DNA of 51,102 nucleotides from an uncultured Bacteroidales bacterium (lineage in GTDB: Bacteria > Bacteroidota > Bacteroidia > Bacteroidales > JAUNSR01). Both the position numbers and the translations under genes were made by a program. The stretch is taken from the NCBI GenBank assembly GCA_947074145.1, contig CAMTOJ010000023.1, positions 1-51,102 of the forward strand, read 5' to 3'. The notes beneath the pieces are model-generated. The model worked only from the letters and a program-made list of their open reading frames with translations, did not search any database and was not told where the DNA came from. Shown here piece after piece: positions 39,601 to 49,180 of the stretch (the first letter of the stretch is position 1; every line of letters begins with the position of its first letter).

Positions 39601-41324
39601 GTGGAAAAGTAACGGTTGATAATTCTGTTTTAACATTAAAACATGTTCCTTCACCAACTGCAAACGGTGGTATAGGTGTTGTCATTTCAGATCCTGCTTA
39701 TTTGGTTCTTAAAGATAGTGCTATTCTAAAAGTTACTAACGATAATGAAATACTTAATAGAGGTATAACTTTCGCAGGTACAAATGGTGGTATTATCCAT
39801 AATGATAATAATTTATATTTTGATGCGTCTGTAACATTAAAAGGAACAAAATTCACAAAAAGAGGTTCCGGATGGCTTTATCTTCAATCTAGTAATCCAA
39901 ACGTTTCAGAAGCTGAAATCAATGGTGGTACATTGAAATTAAATGAATATACTGCTTATCCTTATGGTCCGGGAAAAACAATCACTCTTAGAAATGGAGG
40001 AACTCTTGAAACATATAACTATGCTGGAGGATCTTCCGGCCCTACAATGAGTTCTAATTTCGTAGTTCCTGAAGGAGCAAACGGTAAGATTGTTGCCTTC
40101 CCTCGTAGTAATTATAATGGTACCCTAACCGGAGGTGGTAATCTAACATGGGTTGTCGACATGATAAGATGTTATATAAACGGTAACTGGAGTGCATTTA
40201 CAGGAAAAATATCTCTAACCAAAAACAGTGCAAACAGTAATTATGAAGATCATTTCATTGTAAATAATACTTATGGTTACGCTAATGCAGAGATAAATGT
40301 CGCAAACGATGTTAAAATAACCAATAACAAAGGAGCCGGAACTGCAGTTAAGATTGGGGCACTTTCAGGATTGGCAAATGCCTATGTTGAGACAAGTATT
40401 GAGGTCGGAAACAAGAATATTGATACAGATTATGCAGGTACAATTACAGGATCAAGCGTAACAGTAAGGAAAGTAGGAACAGGAGTTCAAACTCTTTCAG
40501 GAAAACTCACCTATTCCGGATCAACAACTGTTGCTAATGGAACATTGAAAGTTACAGGAACCAAAACAGGTACAGGAACGATAAGTGTTTCGCCCGAAGC
40601 AACATATATATCTTATGGAACATCCCACGGAGCGATTACTCTTACTCAAAGTGCAACTGTCGGAGGGGCTTTTAAAGGTTCAGGTATTATAAATGGGAAT
40701 TTCACAACCAATAAAAATACTACCCTTACAATAGAAGGAGCTGAAAAATCAAATAATCTTACTATTAACGGTAACCTTAATTTAAGAGAAAGTTCTGTAT
40801 TAGAGATGAATCTTATCTGCACAGGTATTCCTCGTAATGACAAATTGATAGTTAACGGAAAATTCACTTGCGCCGGAGCTCTTAAATGTACAGCTTCAAC
40901 AACCAGATATAGTGCAGGACAACATTTCTATATTATTGAAGCAGAAGAGATATCAGGAACTTTTGAAAACTTAGAATTCCCTGTTCTTCCGGAAGGCTTA
41001 GGTTGGAATACTTCAGAACTTTACACAAGTGGATTGATAACAATTGAAAGTGTTGAAATAAACTCAATTGAAGGAAATAAGTTTAATGTAGGTGTCCTTG
41101 AAAATGTTACGAAAGGAATTTACAATATATCTTTCGAAAACGTTGATTCAAATATCTCTCTTCAGGTTTATAATTCTAAAGGTCAGATAGTAGTCGATCG
41201 CGTAGTCAATAACGTAAACGGAGTTGAAACTATTGATATTACAGATTCAGCAAAAGGTATTTATATGCTGTATATAAAACCGGAAAATGGCAAACTTGAA
41301 ACATTCAAGTTGATTAAAGAATAG
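36672..41324 (+). CDS. PL11 rhamnogalacturonan lyase with autotransporter-type repeats and T9SS tail
   Basis: A 1550-residue secreted protein. The start MRNTINRVLTVTSLSLLLLA gives a signal peptide to about residue 26; the longer in-frame start adds 25 non-signal residues inside queG. Residues about 28-600 are a PL11 eight-bladed propeller lyase (PMESLSRGLIARKVSNGFL) with several DxDGDG calcium loops (near 141, 198 and 355). Two modules follow (about 617-730 and 880-990) that share a WxGNGN-WD opening and an autotransporter-associated strand motif (GEGTLNLAGNHNF...GTLSFNG). Further such strands occur near 1060-1090 and 1260-1310 (VRKVGTGVQTLSGKLTYSGS). The last 75 residues (NVDSNISLQVYNSKGQIV, ending ETFKLIKE) are a T9SS type-A sorting domain. 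It should cleave rhamnogalacturonan I at the cell surface. Confidence 0.9.
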   Translation: MRNTINRVLTVTSLSLLLLAPLKTHAQRPMESLSRGLIARKVSNGFLVQWRINSDEWRTASYKLYRDGELIYESGISGASNFLDKNGKSSSVYTVSTVINGIESEQKSAISKPLSNDFLEIKLRNLPAGKTGYHINDCTAADLDGDGEMEIIVKRLNTDWSVDNTSYTYFEAYKLDGTHLWSIDVGPNITMDVEINIAAFDLDGDGKAEVFMRTSDNTIFGDGKSVGDRDGDGITNYRNSIGGDGFMNAGPEYLSLIDGETGAELDWVDFIPRGKSSDWGDDYGHRANKFFFGAPYLDGVHPSLFIGRGIYTQTLMRTYDIKDKKLVERWRWDSRNEAGYSYQGNHNYTIADTDGDGYDEIVWGSMCVDHNGKGLYTTELGHGDALHVGDFDPYYKGIEVFAANEDKPGTNLRDGKTGKMLIRHITPKDCGRCCAGNITDKYKGYEVWGGGVAYSATERVQMNNFGLAENYTIYWTGDLLKEILDHRGFSSNIGYGMGHITKFYDYGDIRDILIADAASCNWTKGTPCLQADLFGDWREEVIWRKTDNSALRIYLTPYETKERIYTLLHDHQYRQAICWQMCGYNQPPHISFYLGGEFPDPIPAKSTNGKLVWKGNGNTWDMSAAEWMDGNDLNGLIYNTAATSSFKNNEQVLFSPQGGNRNINLTTDITPSVLTVSDIDDYSISGTGKLTGDMMLDKMGEGTLNLAGNHNFIGECNVWEGTLSFNGNFSNFPVTVRRHANIVLEGNFDNDISTEYNASILIGKSNKALVKKNIWMCEGARMIFDINDKPIDISEINVIPSNSTNDILDIEGTLYIEDNSIIEINSENQLEQGLYYIGNIANVNGDISKIKLDGKKGAIAKLEYNASTKALFIRIEGMRSPAEIVWTGNENGNWDFGITNNWTINSEKEIFVNGDKVTFDETSLVRNIIIEDEVSPSQLVVNSGTYVFSGDGSLEGDMSLNINNGANVTINNRNNFSGKVTVDNSVLTLKHVPSPTANGGIGVVISDPAYLVLKDSAILKVTNDNEILNRGITFAGTNGGIIHNDNNLYFDASVTLKGTKFTKRGSGWLYLQSSNPNVSEAEINGGTLKLNEYTAYPYGPGKTITLRNGGTLETYNYAGGSSGPTMSSNFVVPEGANGKIVAFPRSNYNGTLTGGGNLTWVVDMIRCYINGNWSAFTGKISLTKNSANSNYEDHFIVNNTYGYANAEINVANDVKITNNKGAGTAVKIGALSGLANAYVETSIEVGNKNIDTDYAGTITGSSVTVRKVGTGVQTLSGKLTYSGSTTVANGTLKVTGTKTGTGTISVSPEATYISYGTSHGAITLTQSATVGGAFKGSGIINGNFTTNKNTTLTIEGAEKSNNLTINGNLNLRESSVLEMNLICTGIPRNDKLIVNGKFTCAGALKCTASTTRYSAGQHFYIIEAEEISGTFENLEFPVLPEGLGWNTSELYTSGLITIESVEINSIEGNKFNVGVLENVTKGIYNISFENVDSNISLQVYNSKGQIVVDRVVNNVNGVETIDITDSAKGIYMLYIKPENGKLETFKLIKE

Positions 41325-41340
41325 AATGATATCAATATAA

Positions 41341-41386
41341 AAAATAGAGGGTATTTCAATTTAATTTGAAATACCCTCTATTTTTA
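41341..41386. terminator. Bidirectional terminator between PL11 and GH36
   Basis: A 19-bp perfect stem (41341-41359 with 41366-41384) around a 6-base loop, A-rich on one side and T-rich on the other. It overlaps the GH36 stop codon region. Confidence 0.9.
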
Positions 41387-43597
41387 TTTTACCTCTTCAA
41401 GATATAAGATACGACTGGCATAATCATTTTTCTTATGATAATCCACTTTATGTTCATAAGGAATATCAAGACCGTTAGCCATAAGATAAGCTCCACTAAA
41501 AGAACGACCTTCAAAACTCAAAGGCTCATTATCTATTCTGTTTAACTCTTTGACAATATATCTTTTAGAAGGATTAAGTCCCTCCATTTTTACTCTTGGT
41601 AGATGTTGGTCACAGAAGTGTTCTGTCTTCCACCAATAAAATACAGCCTTTTCTTTTTCCGGTGTAATATACATCATAGAAGCAACTCCCAATTTATCAT
41701 AAGGAGAAATCAAACGATAAATATCTCCGAATTGTACCAAACTGCGAATATCTTTATACTGCGAAATTGCATTTCTACAAAGAGATTTCTCCTCTTCTGT
41801 CATATCTTTTGGTTGAATCTCCATTCCAAGTCTTCCGCTCATTGCCACATCAATTCTATATTTTAAAGGGATAGTACGGAAAGTCTGATGATTAGGAGTT
41901 GCGCTGATATGCGAAGCCATTGCTATAGCAGGAAAGAAATATGAAGTTCCCCATTGCATATAGACGCGCTGAAGAGCATCAGTATTATCACTTACCCAAA
42001 ACTCATCGAAGTAAGGAAGAAGACCATAGTTTGCTCGTCCTCCACCACTCGCACAAGCCTGAATTGTCAATGTCGGATATTTATCGCGTATTCTTTGACA
42101 AACCTTTTCAAACCCACGATGAAACTCAATAAAAAGATGACTTTGATTATCTTTTGTAATATAACCTGAGCCATGATTCATAATCGACATATTAGCATCC
42201 CATTTTATATAATCAATATCAGGATTCTGACACATCATATCATCAACTATTTTATAGATATAATCCTGCACTTTAGGATTAGCAAGATCAAGCACAACCT
42301 GTGTTCCTCCTCTTCCCAAGACAGGTTCACGACCGGCAGCTTTAATAATCCAGTCCGGATTCTTTTCATAAAGTTCACTATTGATATTTGCCATCTCAGG
42401 CTCAATCCATATACCAAACTTAATATTATGTTTTTTCGCATCATTTACTAATGATTCTATTCCGTTAGGAAGTTTGTTTCTATCAACCACCCAGTCACCA
42501 AGAGATGAATTATCGCTAAGACGAGGATATTTATCTCCAAACCATCCGTCATCCATAACAAAAAGTTCGCCCCCCATAGAAGAGATATCACACATCATCT
42601 GATCCATACCGTTCTCATTGATATCGAAATAAACACCCTCCCAACTATTTAGAAGAATCTTTCTTTCTACCTTTCCATTAGCAAGTTTGTAATTTCTTCC
42701 CCAACGATGGAAATTACGACTACATCCGCTAAGACCATCATTACTGTAAGAAAAAGCAAGACGAGGAGTCTCAAATCTCTCACCTTTATTTAATGTATAA
42801 GCAGAATTTTCCTCATTTATTCCTGCAAAAAAATGATGATAATCGGTATCATCCGTATCTACACGAAGTTTATAATTACCACTGTAACAAAGAGCTGCTC
42901 CTATTACACGTCCATTATTTTCTTGTGGTTTTCCGTCAAGTGAAAACATAACCTCAGCATGAGCAGTATGAGAATTTCTTACACCATCTTTATTCATTAT
43001 TATTTTCATTCCCGGATTAAGAGGTTCCTGAGCCACGCGTCCTTCGTTTGCCCATGTACCGTAAAGGTGAGACAACCATACTTCCCCTCTTCGGATTGGA
43101 AGATAAGCCGATGAAAACTGATTAAGAACAACAGGTTTCTTCTCTTCATGTCTTATCTCTGTCCATGATTCAATTACATCTACATCATCATATGCTGCAT
43201 AATTAACATTAACATAGAAAGGATAGACTCGATCTTTCATCTCAATGACTATAGTCTCTTTTCCATCATTTTTTTCCTTACGGACTCCTGTTATACACAT
43301 CTCAAGCGACATATTACCATCACCATGTTTAACAGCTAAAGCAGTTTCACCTTTCCCGACCATTCCGTATACCGGGTAAGCTGAATGATTATACATTCCT
43401 GCATATTCAACAGACTTTATATCCTCACTACTAAGAGCCTCTCCATAATATAAATATTTCAAATCCTCTCCCTTTTCCGCCGAAAGCACAAGTGTAGTAT
43501 TTGGAGTTGAAATTGATATATTTTCGGCCTCCATGTAATGACAGACAGAGATCATCCCTGTCATCAAATAAAATAATCTCTTCATGTTTTTATTCAT
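41384..43597 (-). CDS. Alpha-galactosidase, GH36
   Basis: A 737-residue retaining hydrolase for terminal alpha-galactose, as in raffinose-type sugars or galactomannan. A short hydrophobic N-terminus (MKRLFYLMTGMISVCHY) suggests export; an internal Met5 start is equally good. The N-terminal super-sandwich is followed by the barrel: VMDDGWFGDKYPRL, GIWIEPEMAN, nucleophile D467 in YIKWDANMS and acid/base D537 in WVSDNTDALQR. The motif CASGGGRANYGLLPYFDEFW is typical of the bacterial GH36 group. It is transcribed away from the hybrid sensor gene, which may regulate it. Confidence 0.94.
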   Translation of the reverse strand: MNKNMKRLFYLMTGMISVCHYMEAENISISTPNTTLVLSAEKGEDLKYLYYGEALSSEDIKSVEYAGMYNHSAYPVYGMVGKGETALAVKHGDGNMSLEMCITGVRKEKNDGKETIVIEMKDRVYPFYVNVNYAAYDDVDVIESWTEIRHEEKKPVVLNQFSSAYLPIRRGEVWLSHLYGTWANEGRVAQEPLNPGMKIIMNKDGVRNSHTAHAEVMFSLDGKPQENNGRVIGAALCYSGNYKLRVDTDDTDYHHFFAGINEENSAYTLNKGERFETPRLAFSYSNDGLSGCSRNFHRWGRNYKLANGKVERKILLNSWEGVYFDINENGMDQMMCDISSMGGELFVMDDGWFGDKYPRLSDNSSLGDWVVDRNKLPNGIESLVNDAKKHNIKFGIWIEPEMANINSELYEKNPDWIIKAAGREPVLGRGGTQVVLDLANPKVQDYIYKIVDDMMCQNPDIDYIKWDANMSIMNHGSGYITKDNQSHLFIEFHRGFEKVCQRIRDKYPTLTIQACASGGGRANYGLLPYFDEFWVSDNTDALQRVYMQWGTSYFFPAIAMASHISATPNHQTFRTIPLKYRIDVAMSGRLGMEIQPKDMTEEEKSLCRNAISQYKDIRSLVQFGDIYRLISPYDKLGVASMMYITPEKEKAVFYWWKTEHFCDQHLPRVKMEGLNPSKRYIVKELNRIDNEPLSFEGRSFSGAYLMANGLDIPYEHKVDYHKKNDYASRILYLEEVK

Positions 43598-43728
43598 ATA
43601 GTATTAAATTAATTTGAAAAGCAATAAGAGTATATCTGTGGAAAAGTCTCTTTGTTTTCATATATGTAAACTTACCAATACAATATGCATTAAGAAAATT
43701 CACAGAATATACTCTTAATAGGTTCATA

Positions 43729-43736
43729 CAAATATA
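43729..43736 (-). promoter_or_regulatory. Putative -7 box for the GH36 gene
   Basis: TATATTTG on the minus strand, about 132 bases before the ATG; no -33 TTTG at N19-21. The 294-base divergent region also holds TATATTTA (43875-43882), a near match in the direction of the sensor gene. Confidence 0.45.
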
Positions 43737-43900
43737 AATTGTAAGAAGTCCATATTTAACGAATTATGTAACATAATGATTAGAAATTAGATCATGATAC
43801 ATTACGGAAGTAACATGATACAAAATCAACCTTCTTCATGTTTCCTCGAAATCGCTTTAATAGCTGATTTTTAATATATTTACAATTAAATATGATATAT

Positions 43901-46900
43901 ATGAAAAAGCACATTTTGTTTGTTTTGATGATTTTAGGTTGTTTGAAGATAAGTGCTTATCAGGGTATTAATTTCAACACTCTTGATATCCGGACGGGAT
44001 TATCGGACAATTATGTCAAATGTATCCATAAAGACAACTATGGCTTTATGTGGTTTGGTACGCAAAATGGCCTTAATCGTTACGATGGCTACCATTTTAG
44101 AAAGTATAATACTATCCCACTTGGCGCATCAAATAATAATATTGAATGGATTTCAGAAGACGGAGCCGGAACAATATGGGTTAAATCACGTAATAAAGTT
44201 TGTTTCTATAATCGAGAAAATGATGAACTTGACACTAATCTTTCAATCCCTCTTGAAACTCTTGGAATTAAAGATGATATCGAATCTGTATTTGTAGATG
44301 AAGACCGAAATCTATGGTGTACAACAGACCAAAAACTATTTCTTTATGAATTTTCAAGCAAGAATCTTTCCACTTATTCTTATCCGGAGAATAAAGAGAT
44401 ATACAATATAACATGCCGTGATTCAAAAGTTTACATTCTTTTCTCAGATGGTGAAATAGCTTCCATTGATTCAAAAGCAGGGGTTATTCATCATGTAACA
44501 AACAGAGAACTTCTACCGGGGTTTGTTTATAATATTTATATAGACACGAACCATGATTTATGGTTCTATATGACACATACACCTTTTATTCATATTTATT
44601 CGGAATCTTCAAAATGTTGGAGTTCTATAAATAATGATCTGATTAGTTCTGAAAAAAACTTTATCACATCTCTTATTGAAGATAAACAGGGAAATGTTTG
44701 GATTGGAACCGACAATACCGGAGTTCTTGTTTATAACATGAATAGCAAAAATATATCGTGTATAAAAAAAGCAGATCATAGACTCTTTTCTTTACCAAGT
44801 AATCATATTACTGCCTTTTTCAGGGATGAAAAAAACACAATGTGGGTAGGAACAGCAAAACAGGGTATAGCATATGCTAATCTCAACAACCTTTATTTTG
44901 AAAACTTTCTTTGTCCTATAGATGGTGACATAAGCAGTATTAATGAAGATGAAAAAGGTAATATATGGTTCGGATATGATGGCGAAGGTATAGCCTCTAT
45001 AAACTCTCAAACCGGAAAATATACTCTCTTTAATCCCTCTAACAGCTCCATCCCTACCGGTCTGACAGTCTGCACTTTTCGAGATTCTTCCAATCGTATG
45101 TGGTGGGGAACATTTGGAAAAGGAGCATTTTATTATAAAGATGGTAAATTTACAATTCTTAATAATATAATAAAGAGCGATATTTATCCCGAATATATCA
45201 GGCGTATAACTGAAGATAAATTTGGAAATATATGGTTTGCTACGTTTGCTCACGGTCTTTACTGTCTTAATAAAGAAAATGAAATTTCTGTCTATAATCT
45301 CGACAATTCAATTTTGAATACTAATTACATTGCTGATCTTTCTTGTGTTGACGGCAATACTCTTTATATAGCTACAAGCTCAGGAGTTTATCGTATGAAT
45401 ACCAATTCGCGACAAATTATTAGGCTCGAAAAAGATAAGCTTGGCAACAATATTATTCAGGATAATTCAGCCAATTGTCTTTATCAGGACAGTCGCGGAT
45501 TATTATGGATAGGAGGCTTAAAAGGGATTAATATCTATAATAACGATAGTGGAATTCATCATCATCTCTCGTTAAGTGAAGGATTATCAAATCCATTCAT
45601 TCATGCCATTATAGAAGATTTTTCAAAAAATATATGGCTTGTAACCGACAAAGGACTTACACATATCATAGTTTCCGAAAACAGTAATCCCGGAGATTTT
45701 GAATTCAATTGTTTCCCCTATTATAAAGAGGATGGGGTAGCAAACTTTAATTTCAATAGTTTTGCAGTTCTTCGAAATCGTAATAACGAAATATTAATTG
45801 GTGGAAGTGGTGGTTATATAAAAATAAGACCTGATTTTAAAGATTTACCATCATATCACGGCCACGTTACCTTCACCAACCTTTATCTTTCTAATCAACA
45901 TATAGGTGTAGGAACGAAGACTCAAGATGGAAGAATATTGCTAAGAAAGAATATTCAATTGTTAGATGAAATAACAATGAATCACTCAGATTCACATTTT
46001 GCACTTGAAGTTTCAGCCATGGACTATGGAAATATGCATAAACAGGAATATGCATACCGACTTGGGGAAGATGGTGAGTGGATTAGACTTGAGGGAAATA
46101 GGATATATTTCAATAAACTGGCTCCCGGAAAACACCTTCTTCAGGTTAAAGTGACAGAGGATAAAGAATCAAACAATCATACACTATCAACTATCACCAT
46201 TAATGTAAAACCGCCATTATGGCTATCGGTGTATGCATATTTTCTTTATATATTTCTTATTATTGTCTTAGTTGCATTCTCAATAAGAAACATGAAGAAA
46301 AAACAGCAAAGATCTCTTAATGAAAAAAGAAAAGAAATAGAAGCTGCCAAGATTCATGAAATGAATGAATCCAAAATGCGTTTTTTCACAAATGTAAGTC
46401 ACGATCTGCGCACTCCTCTATCGCTAATAATTACTCCGGCGGAGAAATTATCAATGCTTGAACTACCGAATGAGGCTAAAATCGATATTGATCTAATAAA
46501 TCGTAACGCTCAGATTTTACTAAATGAAGTGAATCAACTTCTTGATTTCAGAAAACTTGATCAACAAAAAACATCTTATACATCCTCTTTCGGAAATATT
46601 TCCGAATTTATTAAAGATATCTGCAACTCATTCAAACCTTTGATTATTAAGAATAAGATCAATATGAATCTTATAATAAATTCACCGGTAATAGAGATGA
46701 ATTTTGATTGTAATAAAATTCAACGCATAATCTTTAACCTTCTCTCAAATGCAATAAAATATAATAATGAGAATGGCTCCGTTACAATAACAATTGATAA
46801 AATACTTTCAAAAAACGGAGAGCAAGTATCTATCATAATTGCAGATACAGGTATTGGCATAAAAGATGAAAATAAAGAGAATATATTTGAGAGATTCTAT

Positions 46901-47905
46901 CAGGAACAGCATGATGAAACAACATATATCGGTAGCGGAATAGGTCTTAATATAGTGAGAGAATATGTATTGCTTCATGAAGGAACAATATCAGTTTGTA
47001 ATAATATCCCACAAGGATCAATATTTACTATTCTTCTGCCGGTTAAGGGTTCAACTATGTTAATCTCTAGTTACAGTGAGCAAAATAAAGATGATGAAAC
47101 TGATGATATATCTTTAAAAAAAATTAGCGATAAAAAGCTATCCAATCCAACCATTCTTGTTGTTGAAGACAATGAAGAGTTCAGACAATTCATCATTACA
47201 TGTCTTAAAGATCATTATAATATTTATGAAGCTCCCAATGGAAAAGCTGCACTCAAAATACTCAATCGAAACGAAATTGATCTTGTTTTAAGTGATGTGA
47301 TGATGCCCATAATGAATGGTTACGAACTTTGCAACAAAATAAAAACGGACATAAAGTTTTCTCATATACCTGTTATTCTTCTTACGGCTAAGTCGGCAGA
47401 AGAGAATATTCTTGATGGTTTAATGGAGGGTGCTGACGATTATATTACTAAGCCATTCAATCTAAAAATTCTTTTACTTCGAATCTCAACGCTACTGAAA
47501 AGAACAGAAATCAATCATGAAAAATTCAGAACACTTGATGTTTCACCATCTGAGATAACCATAAGTTCGCTTGATGAACAATTGATTGAGAGAGCCATAA
47601 AATGTGTTGAAGACAATATGGGTAATCCTAATTTCTCTGTTGAGGAGTTAAGTGCCGGCACAAACATGAGCAGAGGACACCTTTATCGGAAAATGATGAA
47701 TATCACAGGTAAATCGCCTCTTGAGTTTATTCGAACAATACAAGCTAAGCGAGGAAAACAACTACTGGAACAAAGTCAGTTAAGCATATCTCAAATTGCT
47801 CATACAATAGGAATCTCACCCAAGCAGTTTAGTAAATCTTTCAAGGAAGAATATGGTTGTCTTCCTTCTGAATATGAAAAAAATCCTTCCGAAAAATCAC
47901 AATGA
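43901..47905 (+). CDS. Hybrid two-component system sensor-regulator
   Basis: A 1334-residue one-protein signalling system as used by Bacteroidetes for polysaccharide sensing. I prefer the ATG at 43901 (MKKHILFVLMILGCLKISA, a signal peptide) over one three codons earlier. A periplasmic sensor made of two-component propeller repeats (MWFGTQNGLNRYDG, VWIGTDNTGVLVYN, LWIGGLKGINIYN) is followed by a Y_Y_Y domain (about 690-765) and one membrane helix (about 775-795). The cytoplasmic part has HisKA with H834 (FFTNVSHDLRTPL), HATPase_c (ADTGIGIKDEN, GSGIGLNIVREYV), a receiver with D1132 (DLVLSDVMMPIMNGYE) and a C-terminal AraC-type HTH (SVEELSAGTNMSRGHLYRKM). The nearby GH36, PL11, GH51 and GH43 genes are candidate targets. 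A pectin oligosaccharide ligand is inference. Confidence 0.94.
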   Translation: MKKHILFVLMILGCLKISAYQGINFNTLDIRTGLSDNYVKCIHKDNYGFMWFGTQNGLNRYDGYHFRKYNTIPLGASNNNIEWISEDGAGTIWVKSRNKVCFYNRENDELDTNLSIPLETLGIKDDIESVFVDEDRNLWCTTDQKLFLYEFSSKNLSTYSYPENKEIYNITCRDSKVYILFSDGEIASIDSKAGVIHHVTNRELLPGFVYNIYIDTNHDLWFYMTHTPFIHIYSESSKCWSSINNDLISSEKNFITSLIEDKQGNVWIGTDNTGVLVYNMNSKNISCIKKADHRLFSLPSNHITAFFRDEKNTMWVGTAKQGIAYANLNNLYFENFLCPIDGDISSINEDEKGNIWFGYDGEGIASINSQTGKYTLFNPSNSSIPTGLTVCTFRDSSNRMWWGTFGKGAFYYKDGKFTILNNIIKSDIYPEYIRRITEDKFGNIWFATFAHGLYCLNKENEISVYNLDNSILNTNYIADLSCVDGNTLYIATSSGVYRMNTNSRQIIRLEKDKLGNNIIQDNSANCLYQDSRGLLWIGGLKGINIYNNDSGIHHHLSLSEGLSNPFIHAIIEDFSKNIWLVTDKGLTHIIVSENSNPGDFEFNCFPYYKEDGVANFNFNSFAVLRNRNNEILIGGSGGYIKIRPDFKDLPSYHGHVTFTNLYLSNQHIGVGTKTQDGRILLRKNIQLLDEITMNHSDSHFALEVSAMDYGNMHKQEYAYRLGEDGEWIRLEGNRIYFNKLAPGKHLLQVKVTEDKESNNHTLSTITINVKPPLWLSVYAYFLYIFLIIVLVAFSIRNMKKKQQRSLNEKRKEIEAAKIHEMNESKMRFFTNVSHDLRTPLSLIITPAEKLSMLELPNEAKIDIDLINRNAQILLNEVNQLLDFRKLDQQKTSYTSSFGNISEFIKDICNSFKPLIIKNKINMNLIINSPVIEMNFDCNKIQRIIFNLLSNAIKYNNENGSVTITIDKILSKNGEQVSIIIADTGIGIKDENKENIFERFYQEQHDETTYIGSGIGLNIVREYVLLHEGTISVCNNIPQGSIFTILLPVKGSTMLISSYSEQNKDDETDDISLKKISDKKLSNPTILVVEDNEEFRQFIITCLKDHYNIYEAPNGKAALKILNRNEIDLVLSDVMMPIMNGYELCNKIKTDIKFSHIPVILLTAKSAEENILDGLMEGADDYITKPFNLKILLLRISTLLKRTEINHEKFRTLDVSPSEITISSLDEQLIERAIKCVEDNMGNPNFSVEELSAGTNMSRGHLYRKMMNITGKSPLEFIRTIQAKRGKQLLEQSQLSISQIAHTIGISPKQFSKSFKEEYGCLPSEYEKNPSEKSQ

Positions 47906-47926
47906 TTTTCGGAAGGATTTTTTATA
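47881..47926. terminator. Bidirectional terminator overlapping the sensor stop codon
   Basis: Stem 47881-47899 with 47903-47920 (one bulged A, 3-base loop). The TGA stop at 47903-47905 begins the right arm. T-tracts on both strands allow use by the convergent C1 peptidase gene as well. Confidence 0.88.
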
Positions 47927-47948
47927 CTAAAGACAGATATTGTCTCTA

Positions 47949-49151
47949 TTATTTGATACCAAGTTTTTTGGCAATCTTCTTAGGAAGAGCATCTTTATGA
48001 AGTACGATATTCATAGTTTTTGCATTGAAAAAAGGATAAGATGCATACCAAACCCCTTTATAATTCCCTGTTTCTCCCCATGAATTTTTCACCATATAGT
48101 AAGGTGATCCATTTTGATCTTTTGCAATACCATAGATCAACATACCGTGATCATCAGTAGTCTCATAATTATCAAAACCTTTCTGGCGATTTTCTTGTGT
48201 TACAACAAGTTCGACAGATGGGGTTTTACACATTTTTTCAATCTCTTTATCTTTTTCATCTCTTGAAAGACCTAACCAGCGTGCAGCATCAGACCCTGTA
48301 AGATCTGTACCTTTGATATCCGGAAGGACAGCTAAACCATCTCTGGAAAACCCTTTTTCACTAACATCAGACCCCCAAGCAACGGTAAAGCCATTATTAA
48401 CCGCATATTCTGTTATCTCATTAAGCTCCTCGATTGGTACATTATATGATGAAGACCAACGCCAGTTATCAGGAATTTCAAGAACGAATTGCTCATAAAA
48501 AGGATGATGAGTATAAGATGTGATGCTAACATAATCATCGGCATTTAGCCCAAGCTCCTTAGCATAACTCATTGGAGTATATTCTTTTCCGTTATAAGTA
48601 AACTTCTCAGGCACCTCTCCAAGGTAAGCCTCAATAATACCAGAGTAACCCTGTTTCCATACCGGAGTAAGATTTTTAAGCTTTATAACCTGATCAACAT
48701 AGGCACGAGAAAGAGCATCCATTTCATTATGAACATGGTTTTCCTCACCATAATTCAACCCTTTATAAGCTTCTTCAGGTAATGCTCCATAATTCTTCAA
48801 AACGTAAAGGACATCATAGAAAGAGCCTCCGGCTGCAAAATTTGTCTCTCCATGCATTCTTACATATTTGTCAGCCTTATCCATATAGTTGTGATAAACG
48901 ACAAACATCTCAGAGATATCTGCATCTTTTTTTCCCAATCTGATTAACTCTGATTCAAGAAGAGCATTTCCTGAAAAACTCCAACATGTACCAGATCTAT
49001 TCTGATTTTTGATAGAAGTTATTGGATTTTCTTTTACTGTTGTAAAGACGAAACCTTCAGGCTCCGATTTTTCTTTGTCTTCTTCATTGGCATAGGCAAC
49101 TAAACCCGCAGAAAGAAACGCAGACATAATTAAAAGTTTAGATCTATTCAT
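47949..49151 (-). CDS. Exported C1 family cysteine peptidase (aminopeptidase C type)
   Basis: A 400-residue papain-fold peptidase with a signal peptide (1 to about 21). The triad is C56 in NRSGTCWSFSG, H335 in TTDDHGMLIYG and N356 in MVKNSWGETG. Unlike the cytosolic bleomycin hydrolase/PepC enzymes it resembles, it carries an export signal, so it works in the periplasm or outside. The charged stretch EEDKEKSEPEG after the signal may be a linker. It lies 29 bases downstream of the S41 peptidase gene and is probably cotranscribed. Confidence 0.9.
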   Translation of the reverse strand: MNRSKLLIMSAFLSAGLVAYANEEDKEKSEPEGFVFTTVKENPITSIKNQNRSGTCWSFSGNALLESELIRLGKKDADISEMFVVYHNYMDKADKYVRMHGETNFAAGGSFYDVLYVLKNYGALPEEAYKGLNYGEENHVHNEMDALSRAYVDQVIKLKNLTPVWKQGYSGIIEAYLGEVPEKFTYNGKEYTPMSYAKELGLNADDYVSITSYTHHPFYEQFVLEIPDNWRWSSSYNVPIEELNEITEYAVNNGFTVAWGSDVSEKGFSRDGLAVLPDIKGTDLTGSDAARWLGLSRDEKDKEIEKMCKTPSVELVVTQENRQKGFDNYETTDDHGMLIYGIAKDQNGSPYYMVKNSWGETGNYKGVWYASYPFFNAKTMNIVLHKDALPKKIAKKLGIK

Positions 49152-49180
49152 TTTAAATAAGCATTATGTAATGTGTCAAA

